The notes under the pieces are model-generated. The model saw only the letters and a list, made by a program, of their open reading frames with translations, made no database searches and was not told the origin of the DNA. The translations under genes were made by a program, and so were the position numbers. A stretch of 64,000 nt of DNA from assembly GCF_033708015.1 (NCBI RefSeq), contig NZ_CP137920.1:868001-932000 (forward strand), given 5' to 3'. The stretch comes from Proteus vulgaris (GTDB lineage: Bacteria > Pseudomonadota > Gammaproteobacteria > Enterobacterales > Enterobacteriaceae). This document shows, in pieces, positions 10,876 through 25,388 of this stretch. Position 1 is the stretch's first letter; each line of letters begins with the position of its first letter.

Positions 10876-11150
10876 GTCAGACTCCTAATGATGGGTGAGC
10901 GTAAGATTAAGGCGTATTCTAAAGCACCGCGCAGATGAAGCCAAATACACGACAACAAGATTTTGATTTATCACTGTTATTGAGGGGATGTGGTTTATCG
11001 TAAAAAGTGATAGGTAGCAAAAAGTGTATTTTGTCCACAACAAACTTGAAGGTTATGAGCAGGTATTAGATAATCATCACATTATATCAGCAGGAAAGAT
11101 AAATTTTTGCTGGCTGTTTTTTTGCTGGAATACCCAGTCTGGAGTGAACA

Positions 11151-11495
11151 ATGAGTGATGATATGGCTCTGCCGTTACAATTTACTGACGCGGCTGCAAA
11201 TAAAGTAAAAGATCTGATTGCAGATGAAGAAAATCCAAATCTGCGTTTACGTGTTTATATCACGGGCGGCGGTTGTAGCGGATTCCAGTATGGTTTTACC
11301 TTTGATGATGCCATGAATGAAGGTGATATGACCATAGAAAAACAAGGCGTTGCTTTAGTGGTTGATCCTATGAGCTTACAGTATTTAGTGGGCGGTTGTG
11401 TGGATTATACCGAGGGGTTAGAAGGTTCGCGTTTCATCGTAACTAATCCTAATGCTAAGAGTACCTGTGGTTGCGGCTCTTCTTTTAGTATTTAA
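11151..11495 (+). CDS. erpA: Iron-sulfur cluster insertion protein ErpA (A-type carrier)
   Basis: A-type Fe-S carrier that delivers clusters to targets such as IspG/IspH. It is 114 residues, the same as E. coli. The three cluster ligands are visible: Cys42 in [11 protein letters not shown] and the two Cys of the C-terminal CGCGSSF. Monocistronic and divergent from hemL, as in E. coli. Confidence 0.96.
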   Translation: MSDDMALPLQFTDAAANKVKDLIADEENPNLRLRVYITGGGCSGFQYGFTFDDAMNEGDMTIEKQGVALVVDPMSLQYLVGGCVDYTEGLEGSRFIVTNPNAKSTCGCGSSFSI

Positions 11496-11500
11496 TCTGG

Positions 11501-11623
11501 AAGGTTGTGGCTGCGTCAAAGTTATCCTTTGTTAGACAGTGCGCTCACAAGACTCACATACTTATGTATGCTCGTTTGTTGCGCACTGTCTGTCGCGGAT
11601 AACTTCTTGCTCGCTCACAACTT
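11501..11623. repeat. ERIC-like imperfect palindromic element (about 123 bp)
   Basis: Almost the whole erpA-btuF gap is one nested inverted repeat. The outer arms are AAGGTTGTGGCTGCGTC and its imperfect partner GCTCGCTCACAACTT, then AAGTTATCC/GGATAACTT, then the perfect AGACAGTGCGC (11534-11544) against GCGCACTGTCT (11581-11591), closing on CATACTTATGTATG. Size and architecture resemble the ERIC/IRU repeats of enterobacteria, non-coding palindromes found between genes. The exact sequence class is not one I can name. Confidence 0.65.
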
Positions 11624-11736
11624 TTGTCGGTGGGATTTTTTAAAGATAAAATTTTAAGAACAACACCTAAGAATAAAACCTTAAACGTTCAATTTCCTAT
11701 TGTTAAATCCTTTCTTGTTTTTCAACAAAACGTAAT

Positions 11737-12561
11737 TTAACTTTTCGCCACTGCCTCACAAATTTGCTGTGCTGCATTAATAATACGGGGTGTCGGGCGA
11801 CTAAAACTATCTTCATCAATAGCAATAATAGGAACAGTCAACTGGGGTTGCCAAAAGGCTTGTATTGTCGGTATTTGAGTTGCTTTACCACTGAATATGA
11901 TCAAGTCAGGCTGTTTTGTAAGGACTTGCTCACGGCTTACTTGAGGCCATGCCACAGGGCTACTAGCAAAGATATTTTCTCCACCACAAAGCTCTGTAAT
12001 AGCGCTCTGCAATGTGCCACTTGATGTGGTAAATAAGGGTTGCATTCCAAATTGAATAAACACCTTTTTCTTGGGTTGATTCGATATATTTGATATATAT
12101 TTTTGCTGTAACTTCTGATATTGCTGGCGCAATTCTTGGGCATTTTTTATTGCAATATCAGGATGATAGCTATAATTAGAAAGAGTCACGAGATCGTCTG
12201 CGATTTCTTCAATACTTTGTGGATCTGAATAAATAATAGGGATACCCAAAGCTTTTAACTGATCTAACGAACGTTGTGGATTACCCCCTCGCCATGCAAT
12301 CACTAAATCAGGCTTTAATAATAGAATGCGCTCAATATTAATACCTTGCCAATTGGCTACTTGTTCAATATGTTTGGCATCTTCTGGATAATCAGAGTAA
12401 GCACTAACTCCGATAATATTATCGCCCATGCCTGCGGCATAAGCCATTTCAGTGGCTGATGGTGATAGTGTAATAACGCGATCAGCTGGTGTGATAGCAA
12501 TGGCAAAATTGAGCCAAAGTAATGAACAGAATAATAACCCCAAATTGATAAATAAACGCAT
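11737..12561 (-). CDS. btuF: Vitamin B12 periplasmic binding protein
   Basis: Periplasmic solute-binding protein that passes cobalamin from the outer membrane to the BtuCD ABC transporter. It has a signal peptide of about 22 residues ([20 protein letters not shown]) and then a mature N-terminus with [16 protein letters not shown], the class III fold seen in BtuF. It is 274 residues long. It sits upstream of mtnN in the reverse of the usual direction of reading: both are on minus, with mtnN first and btuF about 105 bases after it, as in E. coli. Confidence 0.9.
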   Translation of the reverse strand: MRLFINLGLLFCSLLWLNFAIAITPADRVITLSPSATEMAYAAGMGDNIIGVSAYSDYPEDAKHIEQVANWQGINIERILLLKPDLVIAWRGGNPQRSLDQLKALGIPIIYSDPQSIEEIADDLVTLSNYSYHPDIAIKNAQELRQQYQKLQQKYISNISNQPKKKVFIQFGMQPLFTTSSGTLQSAITELCGGENIFASSPVAWPQVSREQVLTKQPDLIIFSGKATQIPTIQAFWQPQLTVPIIAIDEDSFSRPTPRIINAAQQICEAVAKS

Positions 12562-12666
12562 TACTTTTCCAATAGTAAAAAAATACCCACCTATTTTTTA
12601 TCTTAGAAAAAGTAAAAAATAAAGGCGGGGTATTGATAAAGCGATATTAGGATTATCTCGACTTAA

Positions 12667-13362
12667 TTAGTCTTTTAATTTATCCAACATCGCTGTCACC
12701 ATTATGCTTGATTGTTCTGCAGCAACAGATAAAAACTCATCAAAACTTAAATGCGATTCTTTATCGGCTACATCAGAAATAGCACGAACCACAACAAATG
12801 GCGTGTCGAACTGATGACAAACATGGCCAATTGCAGTTGATTCCATTTCTACGGCTGCAACATCTGGGAATGTGCGACGGATACGAGCTAAAGGTTCTGC
12901 ACCATTAATAAAAGCATCACCACTACAAATTAAACCACGAACCGCATTTAATTTTAGCGATTCAATGCATTCTTCTGCGATTTGAATAAGTTTAGGATCT
13001 GCAATAAAAGCGGGGGGACATTGCGCCATTTGACCAGGTTCATAACCAAACGCAGTAACATCAGCATCGTGATAACGTACTTCTGTTGAAACAACGATAT
13101 CACCGACATTTAATCTTGAGTCTAAACCACCCGCAGAGCCAGTATTGATAACGACATCAGGACGAAAATGCTCAAGTAATAACGTTGTGCCAATCGCGGC
13201 AGCAACTTTACCAATACCCGATTTTAATAATGCAATATCAACACCGTTGATGGTACCTGTATAAATTTCACAACCACCACGCGATAAGATTTGGCAATCT
13301 TCAATTTTCTCTCGCAGAAGTGTGACTTCTTGCTCCATTGCACCTATTACGCCAACTCTCAT
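12667..13362 (-). CDS. mtnN: 5'-methylthioadenosine/S-adenosylhomocysteine nucleosidase
   Basis: Cleaves MTA and SAH (and 5'-deoxyadenosine) to adenine and the ribosyl product. This feeds methionine salvage and relieves methyltransferase inhibition; with LuxS it supports AI-2 synthesis. It is 231 residues. The start [13 protein letters not shown] places the catalytic Glu12, the [14 protein letters not shown] segment holds the substrate Glu, and RAISDVAD the catalytic Asp. It is divergent from dgt and upstream of btuF. Confidence 0.95.
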   Translation of the reverse strand: MRVGVIGAMEQEVTLLREKIEDCQILSRGGCEIYTGTINGVDIALLKSGIGKVAAAIGTTLLLEHFRPDVVINTGSAGGLDSRLNVGDIVVSTEVRYHDADVTAFGYEPGQMAQCPPAFIADPKLIQIAEECIESLKLNAVRGLICSGDAFINGAEPLARIRRTFPDVAAVEMESTAIGHVCHQFDTPFVVVRAISDVADKESHLSFDEFLSVAAEQSSIMVTAMLDKLKD

Positions 13363-13484
13363 TGTGTCATACTCACTTGTAGGTTAATAAAAAAATAGAA
13401 ATAGAGTTTAACATCTATCGGAAAAACACGATATAACACAAAGAATAGAGAATTCGTTTCATCGAAACCAGAAAGAGGACAGAA

Positions 13485-14993
13485 ATGATCGATTTTAAGC
13501 TGAAGTTAAATTATCAACGTAAATATAACAGCAGTGATATCGATATTAACGATGAAATACAGGTTTCTCGTCAATTTGAAAGTGATCGTGGGCGTATTAT
13601 TAATTCTGCAGCCATTCGCCGTTTACAACAAAAAACGCAAGTCTTTCCTTTAGAGCAAAATTCTGCAGTCCGTAGCCGTCTTACTCACTCTTTAGAAGTT
13701 CAACAAATTGGGCGTTATATCGCTAAGCAAATTATTGGTGAATTAAGAAAACAAAATAAACTTGAAGCGTATGGCTTAATTGATCGTATCGATAGCCTTG
13801 AAAGTTTAATTGAGATGGCGTGTTTAATGCATGATATTGGTAATCCACCTTTTGGTCATTTTGGCGAAGCTGCGATTAAACATTGGTTTCAAAAAGTGTT
13901 ATCGCCAGAAGCGAGTATTGAGTTTGATTGTTGCCCGTTTATCCCTATGCAGTATTCAGCTAAAGTGCAATTAAATAAATTGCGACAAATGTTACGCCAA
14001 GATTTATGCCAATTTGAAGGAAATGCCCAAGCGATTAGAATGGCGCATCATCTCCTTAAATTAAATTTAACCTATGCACAGATTGGCTGTGTATTGAAAT
14101 ACACTCGTCCTGCTTATTGGCAAGGTGAAATTCCCAAAGAATATAGTTACTTAATGAAAAAACCAGGGTATTACTGGTCTGAATTAGCATTTGTAAAAGA
14201 AGTGCAAGAAAAATTAGATATGGGGGAATTTTGTCGCTTTCCTCTCACTTATATTATGGAAGCTGCCGACGACATCTCTTATTGCATCGCGGATTTAGAT
14301 GATGCGGTAGAAAAGGGGATTTTTGATATCAATCGTCTTGTTCAGCTTTTACGAGATGCATGGCGTGAAAATGGTGATGTGTCTGAAGGTGATTTATTTA
14401 ATATAACAGTGGATCGTGCTTATAAAAAAGTTGATCAAAATGAAGCAAAACGCAGTATGCAAGATCAATTTTTTATGTATTTAAGAGTTTATATTACAGG
14501 AAAATTAGTCCCTTATACGGCGTACCGTTTTATAAAAAATCTTCCTCAAGTGTATGAAGGGAGTTTTAACCATGCCTTATTGGAAGGGAATAGTGCTGAA
14601 CATCGATTATTAACAACATTAAAAAGCGTCGCTAAAAAATGGGTATTTAGCCATCCTGAAGTTGAAGAGCTAGAAATGAAAGGATATCGCGTGATCAGTG
14701 GATTACTTGATATCTATAAGCCCTTGCTTTTATTATCAACTGAAGACTTCTTAAGATTGCATAAATATAACGAACATCCTAAATATGTTATTGAGACGCG
14801 CTTATATCATAAGCTTTCTGTTAAACATAAACTGGCTTATAACGAAATGTTAGAAAAGCTAAGTGATATAAATACTGAAAGAGGAAAAATTTTAGAGTTT
14901 TATTATCGCACAAGATTAATTCAAGATTATATCAGCGGAATGACCGATCATTATGCTTATGAGGAATATAGAAAATTAATGGTTTGTGATTAA
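13485..14993 (+). CDS. dgt: Deoxyguanosinetriphosphate triphosphohydrolase
   Basis: HD-superfamily enzyme that hydrolyses dGTP to deoxyguanosine and tripolyphosphate. The 502-residue product has the family start with [21 protein letters not shown] and the metal-binding HD in [15 protein letters not shown]. It is divergent from mtnN. In E. coli dgt is followed by degP; here degP is absent and an AT-rich gap leads to rlmD, so synteny breaks at this point. Confidence 0.95.
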   Translation: MIDFKLKLNYQRKYNSSDIDINDEIQVSRQFESDRGRIINSAAIRRLQQKTQVFPLEQNSAVRSRLTHSLEVQQIGRYIAKQIIGELRKQNKLEAYGLIDRIDSLESLIEMACLMHDIGNPPFGHFGEAAIKHWFQKVLSPEASIEFDCCPFIPMQYSAKVQLNKLRQMLRQDLCQFEGNAQAIRMAHHLLKLNLTYAQIGCVLKYTRPAYWQGEIPKEYSYLMKKPGYYWSELAFVKEVQEKLDMGEFCRFPLTYIMEAADDISYCIADLDDAVEKGIFDINRLVQLLRDAWRENGDVSEGDLFNITVDRAYKKVDQNEAKRSMQDQFFMYLRVYITGKLVPYTAYRFIKNLPQVYEGSFNHALLEGNSAEHRLLTTLKSVAKKWVFSHPEVEELEMKGYRVISGLLDIYKPLLLLSTEDFLRLHKYNEHPKYVIETRLYHKLSVKHKLAYNEMLEKLSDINTERGKILEFYYRTRLIQDYISGMTDHYAYEEYRKLMVCD

Positions 14994-15382
14994 TTTATAA
15001 TCATTAAGAAAAACACTATCTAATTGATTGGTGATATTTTTTAGAGTTTTCTTAATGATAATAAAGATTTATTAAAATAACAGAAAATAGATGTTATTAA
15101 TTGTAAATATATTCAATATCTAAGTTATATATAATATTTGTTAGTTATAGAACAATATAAAATTCATAAAACGTGTGTCTTAGGTTGTTGTCATTAAAAG
15201 TTTTTTCAATTTAACAAAAATATTGCTTATATCAGTTAAGTAAATAACTTGTTCGATGTTATACTCTTTCTATGTTTTCTTTCGAAATGCATAGTCATTC
15301 ATGTCACGCTGAAAAACATACAGCGTATTCTAAAACGATGCCATTTCACTGTTAATCCGTCATTGATACTTAATTTAATACT
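14994..15382. other. AT-rich gap between dgt and rlmD
   Basis: No gene is visible. Just past dgt there is a long inverted repeat (15000-15014 and 15045-15059, ATCATTAAGAAAA and complement) around a 30-base loop, which may end the dgt transcript. A good -10 box TATACT lies at 15260-15265 with only a weak -35; it could serve rlmD. The rest shows nothing recognisable. Confidence 0.5.
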
Positions 15383-16708
15383 ATGGTGCAGTTTTATTCT
15401 CCTAAAAAACGTCCTGTGAAAAAACAGGTGACAACTCTGGAAGTGACCGCCAGTGCATTGGATGCAAATGGTCAAGGTATTGCTCATGCTGAGGGCAAAA
15501 CGATTTTTGTAAAAGGACTTCTTCCACAAGAAACTGCTCGTATTCGTTTAACAGAAGAAAAGCGCCAGTTTGCTAAAGGTGAGGTTATAAAGCGTTTTAC
15601 TACTAGCGAACAGCGTATAACACCTCTTTGTGAATATTATGAACGTTGTGGGGGGTGTCAGCAGCAACATGTACCTATCGCGTTACAACGTACAACAAAA
15701 GCCAGTGTGTTATCACATCTTATTAAACGCGAAACGGGTGTGGTGATTTCAGCGGAGCCTGTTATTGCAGGTGCCGAATATGGTTACCGTCGTAGAGCAA
15801 GATTAGGATTGCGCTATCAACCAGAAAAAGGGTTGGTGATGGGCTTTCGTCAAGAGCGTTCTAATGATTTGGTCATGATAAAAAAATGCCCAGTATTAAA
15901 ACCTCAATTAAATAATTTATTGTCTCCTCTTTGGGCATGCCTTAAAAAATTAACATCAGTACGTGATTTAGGGCATGTTGAAATAGTGCTCGCCGATAAT
16001 GGGCCACTAGTTATTTTACGTCATTTATTACCATTGCCAGAGAGTGATAAACAGAGTTTGCGTGATTTCTCCCAAACTCATCAAGTTACGATGTATCTTG
16101 CAGGCGATAATAGCGAGATAGCACGATTAACCTCAATTGAGAAGGAACCCTTCTATCAAATAGAAGGTCTAAATTTACGTTTTGCACCTACTGATTTTAT
16201 TCAAGTAAATGATGAAATAAATCCTAAGATGGTTGCTCAAGCCATTGAATGGCTTGATTTGTCGTCAGAAGATCGCGTGTTAGATCTATTTTGTGGTATG
16301 GGTAACTTTACTTTACCTATTGCAAAACGCGTGAGCGAAGTGGTGGGGATAGAAGGTGTGCCCGCACTGGTTGAGATGGCGAAAAAGAATGCAGAATTAA
16401 ACCATCTAGGTAATGCGCATTTTTGGCATGCAGATTTATCAGCTGATTTTTCTGCCATGTCGTGGTCGAAGAAAGGGTTTAACAAAGTGTTGTTAGATCC
16501 TGCAAGAGCAGGGGCTTTAGAGGTAATGTCACATATTGTGAAGTTATCCGCAGAAAAAATCGTGTATGTTTCCTGTAATCCGACCACGTTAGCCAGAGAT
16601 AGTAAGATATTATTAGATTCTGGATATCAGCTAACCAGTTTAAAAATGTTGGATATGTTTCCACAAACGGGTCATCTGGAATCAATGGCACTGTTTAGTC
16701 GAAAATAA
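15383..16708 (+). CDS. rlmD: 23S rRNA (uracil(1939)-C(5))-methyltransferase RlmD
   Basis: Methylates U1939 of 23S rRNA using SAM and a [4Fe-4S] cluster. The 441-residue protein begins with a TRAM domain (to about residue 75), then the cluster cysteines in [14 protein letters not shown] near residue 83, the SAM motif [14 protein letters not shown], the DPARAGA motif and the catalytic Cys in [13 protein letters not shown] near residue 397. It directly precedes relA on the same strand, as in E. coli. Confidence 0.95.
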   Translation: MVQFYSPKKRPVKKQVTTLEVTASALDANGQGIAHAEGKTIFVKGLLPQETARIRLTEEKRQFAKGEVIKRFTTSEQRITPLCEYYERCGGCQQQHVPIALQRTTKASVLSHLIKRETGVVISAEPVIAGAEYGYRRRARLGLRYQPEKGLVMGFRQERSNDLVMIKKCPVLKPQLNNLLSPLWACLKKLTSVRDLGHVEIVLADNGPLVILRHLLPLPESDKQSLRDFSQTHQVTMYLAGDNSEIARLTSIEKEPFYQIEGLNLRFAPTDFIQVNDEINPKMVAQAIEWLDLSSEDRVLDLFCGMGNFTLPIAKRVSEVVGIEGVPALVEMAKKNAELNHLGNAHFWHADLSADFSAMSWSKKGFNKVLLDPARAGALEVMSHIVKLSAEKIVYVSCNPTTLARDSKILLDSGYQLTSLKMLDMFPQTGHLESMALFSRK

Positions 16709-16779
16709 ATTGATTTGAAAATAGACAGTTAGCCAGTAAATAAGTCGCAAATAAGATTTATACCGTGTAGGGAGAGAAT

Positions 16780-19017
16780 ATGGTTGCAGTAAGAAGTGCT
16801 CACTTAACACCTGCAGGAGAGTTTGCTGTTGATAAATGGGTCAACAGCTTGAACTTAACCCATGCCAATGCGGGTAGTGAAATCATGCAAACCTGGGAAT
16901 ACTGCCATCGTACTGTTCAAGGGCGTGAAGACGCTGAACTGCTATTATGGCGTGGTGTTGAAATGGTTGAGCTTCTTTCGACACTCAGCATGGATAAAGA
17001 CAGTATGAGGGCGGCGCTTCTTTTCCCTCTTGCTGAAGAAAATCTTATTGGTCAGGAAATCATCACTGAACACTTTGGTGAGGCTATTTGGAGCTTAGTG
17101 CGTGGTGTTATGGAAATGGATGCCATACGCCAATTAAAAGCGACACATACCAATGAAACAAGCTCGGTTCAGGTAGATAACGTGCGTCGTATGCTGTTAT
17201 CTATGGTAGAAGATTTCCGTTGTGTGGTCATTAAACTCTCAGAGCGTATAGCCCATTTACGTGAAGTAAAAGATGCCACTGAAGATGAGCGCGTACTGGC
17301 AGCTAAAGAGTGTTTTAATATTTATGCTCCATTAGCCAACCGATTGGGTATTGGGCAATTAAAATGGGAATTAGAAGATTTTTGTTTCCGCTATCTTCAT
17401 CCTGATGAATACAAAAAAATAGCAAGCTTACTTCATGAGCGCCGTATCGATCGCGAACAGTATATTGATAATTTTGTCAGTACAGTTCGTGGTTATATGA
17501 AAGAAGAGAATGTCGATGTAGATATCTATGGACGTCCCAAACATATCTATAGTATCTGGCGCAAAATGAAGAAAAAAAACCTCGCATTTGATGAGTTATT
17601 TGATGTGAGGGCTGTTCGTATAGTCGTTGAACGTCTTCAAGACTGCTATGCCGCATTAGGGATTGTACATACGCATTTCCGTCATTTACCTGATGAATTT
17701 GATGATTATGTCGCAAATCCAAAACCCAATGGCTATCAATCTATTCATACCGTTGTGTTAGGGCCTGAAGGTAAAACAGTTGAAATCCAAATTCGTACTC
17801 GCCAAATGCATGAAGATGCAGAATTGGGAGTTGCTGCGCACTGGAAATATAAAGAAGGTGCAACAGGGGCTGCGACGAAAGGCGGTACAGGCAGTTATGA
17901 AAACCGTATTGCATGGTTACGTAAACTGATTGCATGGCAAGAAGAGATGGCGGATTCTGGCGAAATGCTGGATGAAGTCCGTAGCCAAGTTTTTGATGAT
18001 CGAGTGTATGTCTTTACACCAAAAGGTGATGTTGTTGATTTACCCGCAGGCTCAACACCGCTCGATTTTGCTTATCATATTCATAGTGATGTTGGTCACC
18101 GCTGTATTGGGGCAAAAATTGGCGGGCGTATTGTACCGTTTAGCTATCAATTACAGATGGGTGACCAAATTGAAATTATTACGCAAAAACATCCTAATCC
18201 AAGTCGCGATTGGTTAAACCCTAACTTAGGTTATGTCACGACAAGTCGTGGTCGTGCGAAAATTCATAATTGGTTCCGTAAGCAAGATCGCGATAAAAAT
18301 ATTCTTGCTGGCCGTCAGATTTTAGATAACGAATTGGCGCATATGGATATCAACATGAAAGAAGCAGAAAAACTGCTGATTGCACGTTATAACGTTCATA
18401 GTGTTGATGAAGTATTAGCAGGGATTGGTGTCGGTGATATTCGAATCAACCAATTAGTGAACTTTATTCAAAGTAGATTGAATAAAGCCACTGCAGAAGA
18501 TGAAGATAAAGAAGCGTTACGGACACTCGAAAGTAAAACACCAGCACCAAGAACCACAGGATCAGGTGGAAGCATTGTTGTCGAAGGTGTAGGTAACTTA
18601 ATGCACCATATTGCACGCTGTTGCCAGCCTATTCCGGGTGACAATATTGTTGGCTTTATTACAAAAGGCCGTGGTATTTCGATTCACCGAGCAGACTGTG
18701 AACAACTTGCAGAGTTACTTTCTCATGCGCCAGAGCGTATTGTTGATGCAGTATGGGGTGAGAATTACTCTAGCGGTTATTCACTTGTCGTTCGTGTTGT
18801 TGCCAATGATCGAAGTGGATTATTACGCGATATCACGACTATTTTAGCGAATGAAAAAGTCAATGTACTCGGTGTCAGTAGCCGTAGTGATGTGAAGCAA
18901 CAAATTGCAACCATCGATATGAATATTGAGATTTATAATCTGCAAGTATTAGGTCGTATTTTGGCAAAACTGAATCAGTTGCCTGATGTGATAGAGGCGA
19001 AACGCTTTTCTCACTAA
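16780..19017 (+). CDS. relA: GTP pyrophosphokinase RelA, (p)ppGpp synthetase I
   Basis: Ribosome-associated alarmone synthetase activated by uncharged tRNA during amino-acid starvation. The 745-residue product has a degenerate HD domain (FPLAEENL in place of the catalytic HDxxED), so hydrolase activity is not expected. This is followed by the synthetase domain with YGRPKHIYSIWRKMKKK, a TGS domain, the Cys/His-containing conserved region (HHIARCCQPIPGD) and a C-terminal ACT domain. It lies between rlmD and mazG as in E. coli. A terminator follows. Confidence 0.97.
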   Translation: MVAVRSAHLTPAGEFAVDKWVNSLNLTHANAGSEIMQTWEYCHRTVQGREDAELLLWRGVEMVELLSTLSMDKDSMRAALLFPLAEENLIGQEIITEHFGEAIWSLVRGVMEMDAIRQLKATHTNETSSVQVDNVRRMLLSMVEDFRCVVIKLSERIAHLREVKDATEDERVLAAKECFNIYAPLANRLGIGQLKWELEDFCFRYLHPDEYKKIASLLHERRIDREQYIDNFVSTVRGYMKEENVDVDIYGRPKHIYSIWRKMKKKNLAFDELFDVRAVRIVVERLQDCYAALGIVHTHFRHLPDEFDDYVANPKPNGYQSIHTVVLGPEGKTVEIQIRTRQMHEDAELGVAAHWKYKEGATGAATKGGTGSYENRIAWLRKLIAWQEEMADSGEMLDEVRSQVFDDRVYVFTPKGDVVDLPAGSTPLDFAYHIHSDVGHRCIGAKIGGRIVPFSYQLQMGDQIEIITQKHPNPSRDWLNPNLGYVTTSRGRAKIHNWFRKQDRDKNILAGRQILDNELAHMDINMKEAEKLLIARYNVHSVDEVLAGIGVGDIRINQLVNFIQSRLNKATAEDEDKEALRTLESKTPAPRTTGSGGSIVVEGVGNLMHHIARCCQPIPGDNIVGFITKGRGISIHRADCEQLAELLSHAPERIVDAVWGENYSSGYSLVVRVVANDRSGLLRDITTILANEKVNVLGVSSRSDVKQQIATIDMNIEIYNLQVLGRILAKLNQLPDVIEAKRFSH

Positions 19018-19034
19018 TACATTAAAATGATAAG

Positions 19035-19066
19035 ATGCCGAGACAACTGTTCTCGGCATTTTTTTA
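19035..19066 (+). terminator. Rho-independent terminator of relA
   Basis: Stem ATGCCGAGA/TCTCGGCAT (19035-19043 and 19051-19059) followed by a T-run. It lies between relA and mazG, so mazG needs its own start or readthrough. Confidence 0.9.
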
Positions 19067-19118
19067 TCAAAAATGTGTTAAACAGGATAACGCCCACTCT
19101 TATTTAAAAGGCAATATG

Positions 19119-19916
19119 ATGTCAGAAAATCGTGAAATCTTTCGTTTATTAGAAATTATGGCGCAGTTACGTGATCCTGATACGGGATGCGAATGGGATA
19201 AAGTGCAGACTTTTGACACTATCGCACCTTATACATTAGAAGAAACCTATGAAGTATTAGATGCTATTGCCCGTAAAGATTTTGCTGATTTAAAAGAAGA
19301 GTTGGGTGATTTGCTTTATCAAGTTGTTTTTTATTCACGAATGGCGCAGGAGCAAAAGTTATTTGATTTTAATGATGTTTGTGAGGCCATGAGTAATAAG
19401 CTAGAGCGTCGTCATCCACATATTTTTGCCTCTGAAAGTGAAAACAATTTATCAACAGAAAAACATCGCTGGGAAAAACTCAAAGCGCAAGAGCGTGAGG
19501 CAAAAGCACAATTTTCATTATTAGATGATATTCCTGCCGCATTGCCTGCTTTGATGAAAGCCGAAAAAATTCAAAAACGATGTGCTTCTGTCGGGTTTGA
19601 TTGGAATGAACTTGAACCCGTTTTAGGTAAAGTGTTTGAGGAAATTGATGAAGTGATAGCAGAAGTAAAAAGAGAACCTCAAGATGTGTCTAAAATTGAA
19701 GATGAATTAGGGGATTTACTCTTTTCAGTTGTCAATTTATCTCGGCATTTAAAACAAAAACCTGAGCAAGCGCTCAATCGAGCATGCCGAAAATTTGAGC
19801 AACGCTTTCGTTTTGTTGAAAAGACACTTTCAGATGAAGGTATAGGCATAGAAAATGCCTCATTGGAAGAGATGGAGATCTGCTGGCAGAAAGCAAAAGA
19901 ACAACAGATTGAGTGA
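19119..19916 (+). CDS. mazG: Nucleoside triphosphate pyrophosphohydrolase MazG
   Basis: Hydrolyses NTPs and dNTPs to NMP and PPi, and in E. coli lowers ppGpp build-up; its place next to relA is conserved. It is 265 residues from MSENREIF. It has two MazG domains: the N-terminal one with EETYEVLDAIARKDFADLKEELGD and the C-terminal one with EIDEVIAEVKREP and EDELGDLLF. A second ATG lies 3 bases earlier (19116). I prefer 19119 because AAAGG then sits 7 bases away. An open frame running into the relA terminator is not coding. E. coli mazEF genes are absent. Confidence 0.93.
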   Translation: MSENREIFRLLEIMAQLRDPDTGCEWDKVQTFDTIAPYTLEETYEVLDAIARKDFADLKEELGDLLYQVVFYSRMAQEQKLFDFNDVCEAMSNKLERRHPHIFASESENNLSTEKHRWEKLKAQEREAKAQFSLLDDIPAALPALMKAEKIQKRCASVGFDWNELEPVLGKVFEEIDEVIAEVKREPQDVSKIEDELGDLLFSVVNLSRHLKQKPEQALNRACRKFEQRFRFVEKTLSDEGIGIENASLEEMEICWQKAKEQQIE

Positions 19917-23429
<3,513 letters not shown>

Positions 23430-23466
23430 TCTTGCATCTTTGATTAAAAAATCTTATTGAACTGAA

Positions 23467-23498
23467 AGAGGAGAACTTAGCGTTCTCCTCTTTTTTTT
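23467..23498 (+). terminator. Strong terminator of eno
   Basis: Perfect ten-base stem AGAGGAGAAC/GTTCTCCTCT (23467-23476 and 23482-23491) with a 5-base loop and a T8 run. Confidence 0.95.
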
Positions 23499-23750
23499 AT
23501 TTTTTTACAGAAAAAACAGAATATTTATTCTTAACACCTTTGAAAAAAGTGTGATACGTAAGAGAAAATAGTGTTCAATTATTGCTCTTTTATTAATAAA
23601 TTGGTTAATTCTCGTGGATGAGATCCCAATTATTAGTTTTGCGCATTTTCAATGGCGAGAAATGTTTTTATATTTCACATATAACCTATTTCGTTAACAA
23701 TTATGGCTTAATGAACCCAATGTTCATATCAGCTAATGTGGAGTATTATC
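23499..23750. other. AT-rich leader region of the DASS transporter
   Basis: Between the eno terminator and the transporter start I see no gene. A GTGTGA half-site-like sequence near 23550 could belong to a CRP site but lacks a good second half. No convincing promoter could be fixed. Confidence 0.3.
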
Positions 23751-25133
23751 ATGGACGCGTCCAATTTAGCCCCATCGGCGAAATCAAGCCCGATAAACAA
23801 GCGAGGGTTAATCATTCTGGCAATCGATGTAGTTTTATTATTACTTTTGCTAGAATTTTTACCTTATGATCCCAAGGCCAATGCAGGTTTAGCATTAATG
23901 GTGTTTGTGGGGGTGTTATGGCTAACAGAAGCTATTCACGTTACGATCACTGCATTATTTATACCTATATTAGCCGTTGTGCTTGGGCTAATGAATACCA
24001 ATGAGTCATTAAAATCATTTGCGAATCCCATCATTTTCTTATTCTTCGGTGGCTTTGCGTTAGCGACAGCGCTTCATATTCAAGGGTTAGATCGCTTAAT
24101 TGCTAACCGCTTGCTGATGATCGCAAAAGGTAAACTGTCAATCGCTGTATTGCTTTTATTTGGTGTTACGGCATTACTCTCAATGTGGATCAGTAATACA
24201 GCAACAGCTGCGATGATGCTGCCTCTAGTATTAGGTATTTTATCTAACTTAGATATTCGTTCAGAGCGTAATACTTTTGTCTTCGTATTATTAGGTGTTG
24301 CTTATAGTGCAAGTATCGGGGGTTTAGGTACGTTGGTTGGTAGCCCACCAAATGCGATTGCAGCAGCCCAACTGAACTTGGATTTCATCACGTGGATGAA
24401 GTACGGTATTCCAATCATGCTAGTGTTATTGCCTATCATGTTTATTGTGATGTATCTGATGCTGCGTCCTAACTTAAAACATAAATTTGACCTAAAATTA
24501 GAAGTGTTAGAATGGAATAACAAACGTGTTATCACCATGATTATCTTCTTAATTACCGTCGTATGCTGGATCTTCAGCTCTTTCATCAGCAGTGCTTTTG
24601 GAGGTGTTAAAGATTTAGATACCGTTATTGCAGTCAGTGCCGCAATTGTTATCGGTGTAACAGGTGTCGCGAGTTGGAGCCAAATTCAAGAAAACACTGA
24701 GTGGGGTGTGTTAATGCTGTTCGGTGGTGGTTTAACACTGAGCGCTATTTTACAGTCTTCTGGTGCAAGCCTTGTAATGGCTGATTTTATGAAAGAAACT
24801 TTTGGTACAAGCCACTGGTTCGTGATTATCCTTGCAGTAACAACCTTTATCATCGTATTAACTGAATTTACCAGTAATACTGCGAGTGCCGCGTTATTAG
24901 TCCCCATCTTTGCAACAGTAGCACAAGCATTAGGTATGCCAGTAATGGCGTTAACGATGATTATCGGTATTGGTGCATCTTGTGCGTTTATGCTACCTGT
25001 TGCAACACCACCCAATGCGATTGTCTTTGGTTCTGGCTACATTAAACAGACAGAAATGGTACGTGTCGGTGGTGTGCTGAATTTAGTCTGTATCTTAGTT
25101 ATCTCTCTGTTTGCTTGGTTCTTCTGGCTGTAA
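23751..25133 (+). CDS. DASS-family (SLC13) sodium/anion symporter, probable di- or tricarboxylate uptake
   Basis: Inner-membrane protein of 460 residues with about eleven hydrophobic segments. The family's twin SNT motifs are clear: ISNTATAAMMLPL in the first half and FTSNTASAALLVP in the second, which form the Na+ and carboxylate site in VcINDY-type proteins. The C-terminal VATPPNAIVFGSGY hairpin is also typical. I start at the Met with GGAG 7 bases upstream; an ATG 15 bases earlier lacks a ribosome site. It stands alone between two terminators. The substrate (succinate, citrate, tartrate or sulfate) cannot be told from the sequence. Confidence 0.88.
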   Translation: MDASNLAPSAKSSPINKRGLIILAIDVVLLLLLLEFLPYDPKANAGLALMVFVGVLWLTEAIHVTITALFIPILAVVLGLMNTNESLKSFANPIIFLFFGGFALATALHIQGLDRLIANRLLMIAKGKLSIAVLLLFGVTALLSMWISNTATAAMMLPLVLGILSNLDIRSERNTFVFVLLGVAYSASIGGLGTLVGSPPNAIAAAQLNLDFITWMKYGIPIMLVLLPIMFIVMYLMLRPNLKHKFDLKLEVLEWNNKRVITMIIFLITVVCWIFSSFISSAFGGVKDLDTVIAVSAAIVIGVTGVASWSQIQENTEWGVLMLFGGGLTLSAILQSSGASLVMADFMKETFGTSHWFVIILAVTTFIIVLTEFTSNTASAALLVPIFATVAQALGMPVMALTMIIGIGASCAFMLPVATPPNAIVFGSGYIKQTEMVRVGGVLNLVCILVISLFAWFFWL

Positions 25134-25170
25134 ATTAGCCTATTAAATTAGTCAAATAGAGATAAAAACG

Positions 25171-25204
25171 AAGCGCTTGATAGTTAAATATCAGGCGCTT
25201 TTTT
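25171..25204 (+). terminator. Terminator of the DASS transporter gene
   Basis: Stem AAGCGCTTGATA/TATCAGGCGCTT (25171-25182 and 25189-25200, one mismatch) followed by a T-run. Confidence 0.9.
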
Positions 25205-25388
25205 GATTACTTACTCTGCCAAATGGTCAAGAAGATCATCTTCAAACGAACTAAAGTAGAAGGAATGAAACAAAGGTGCCTTTTGGGGAAAGGGTGACTA
25301 ATTGATAAGAAAGAAAAAGCCATCTCTATTTATCACCGCTAGGGTATGGAATATATCGATGGCTTTAAAGTAGCTTAAGTGTCGAAAA

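Noticed and set aside
25317..25368. Inverted repeat AAAGCCATC/GATGGCTTT downstream of the DASS gene
   Set aside because: A nine-base stem with a loop over 30 bases; too weak to call without support, and a good terminator already precedes it.
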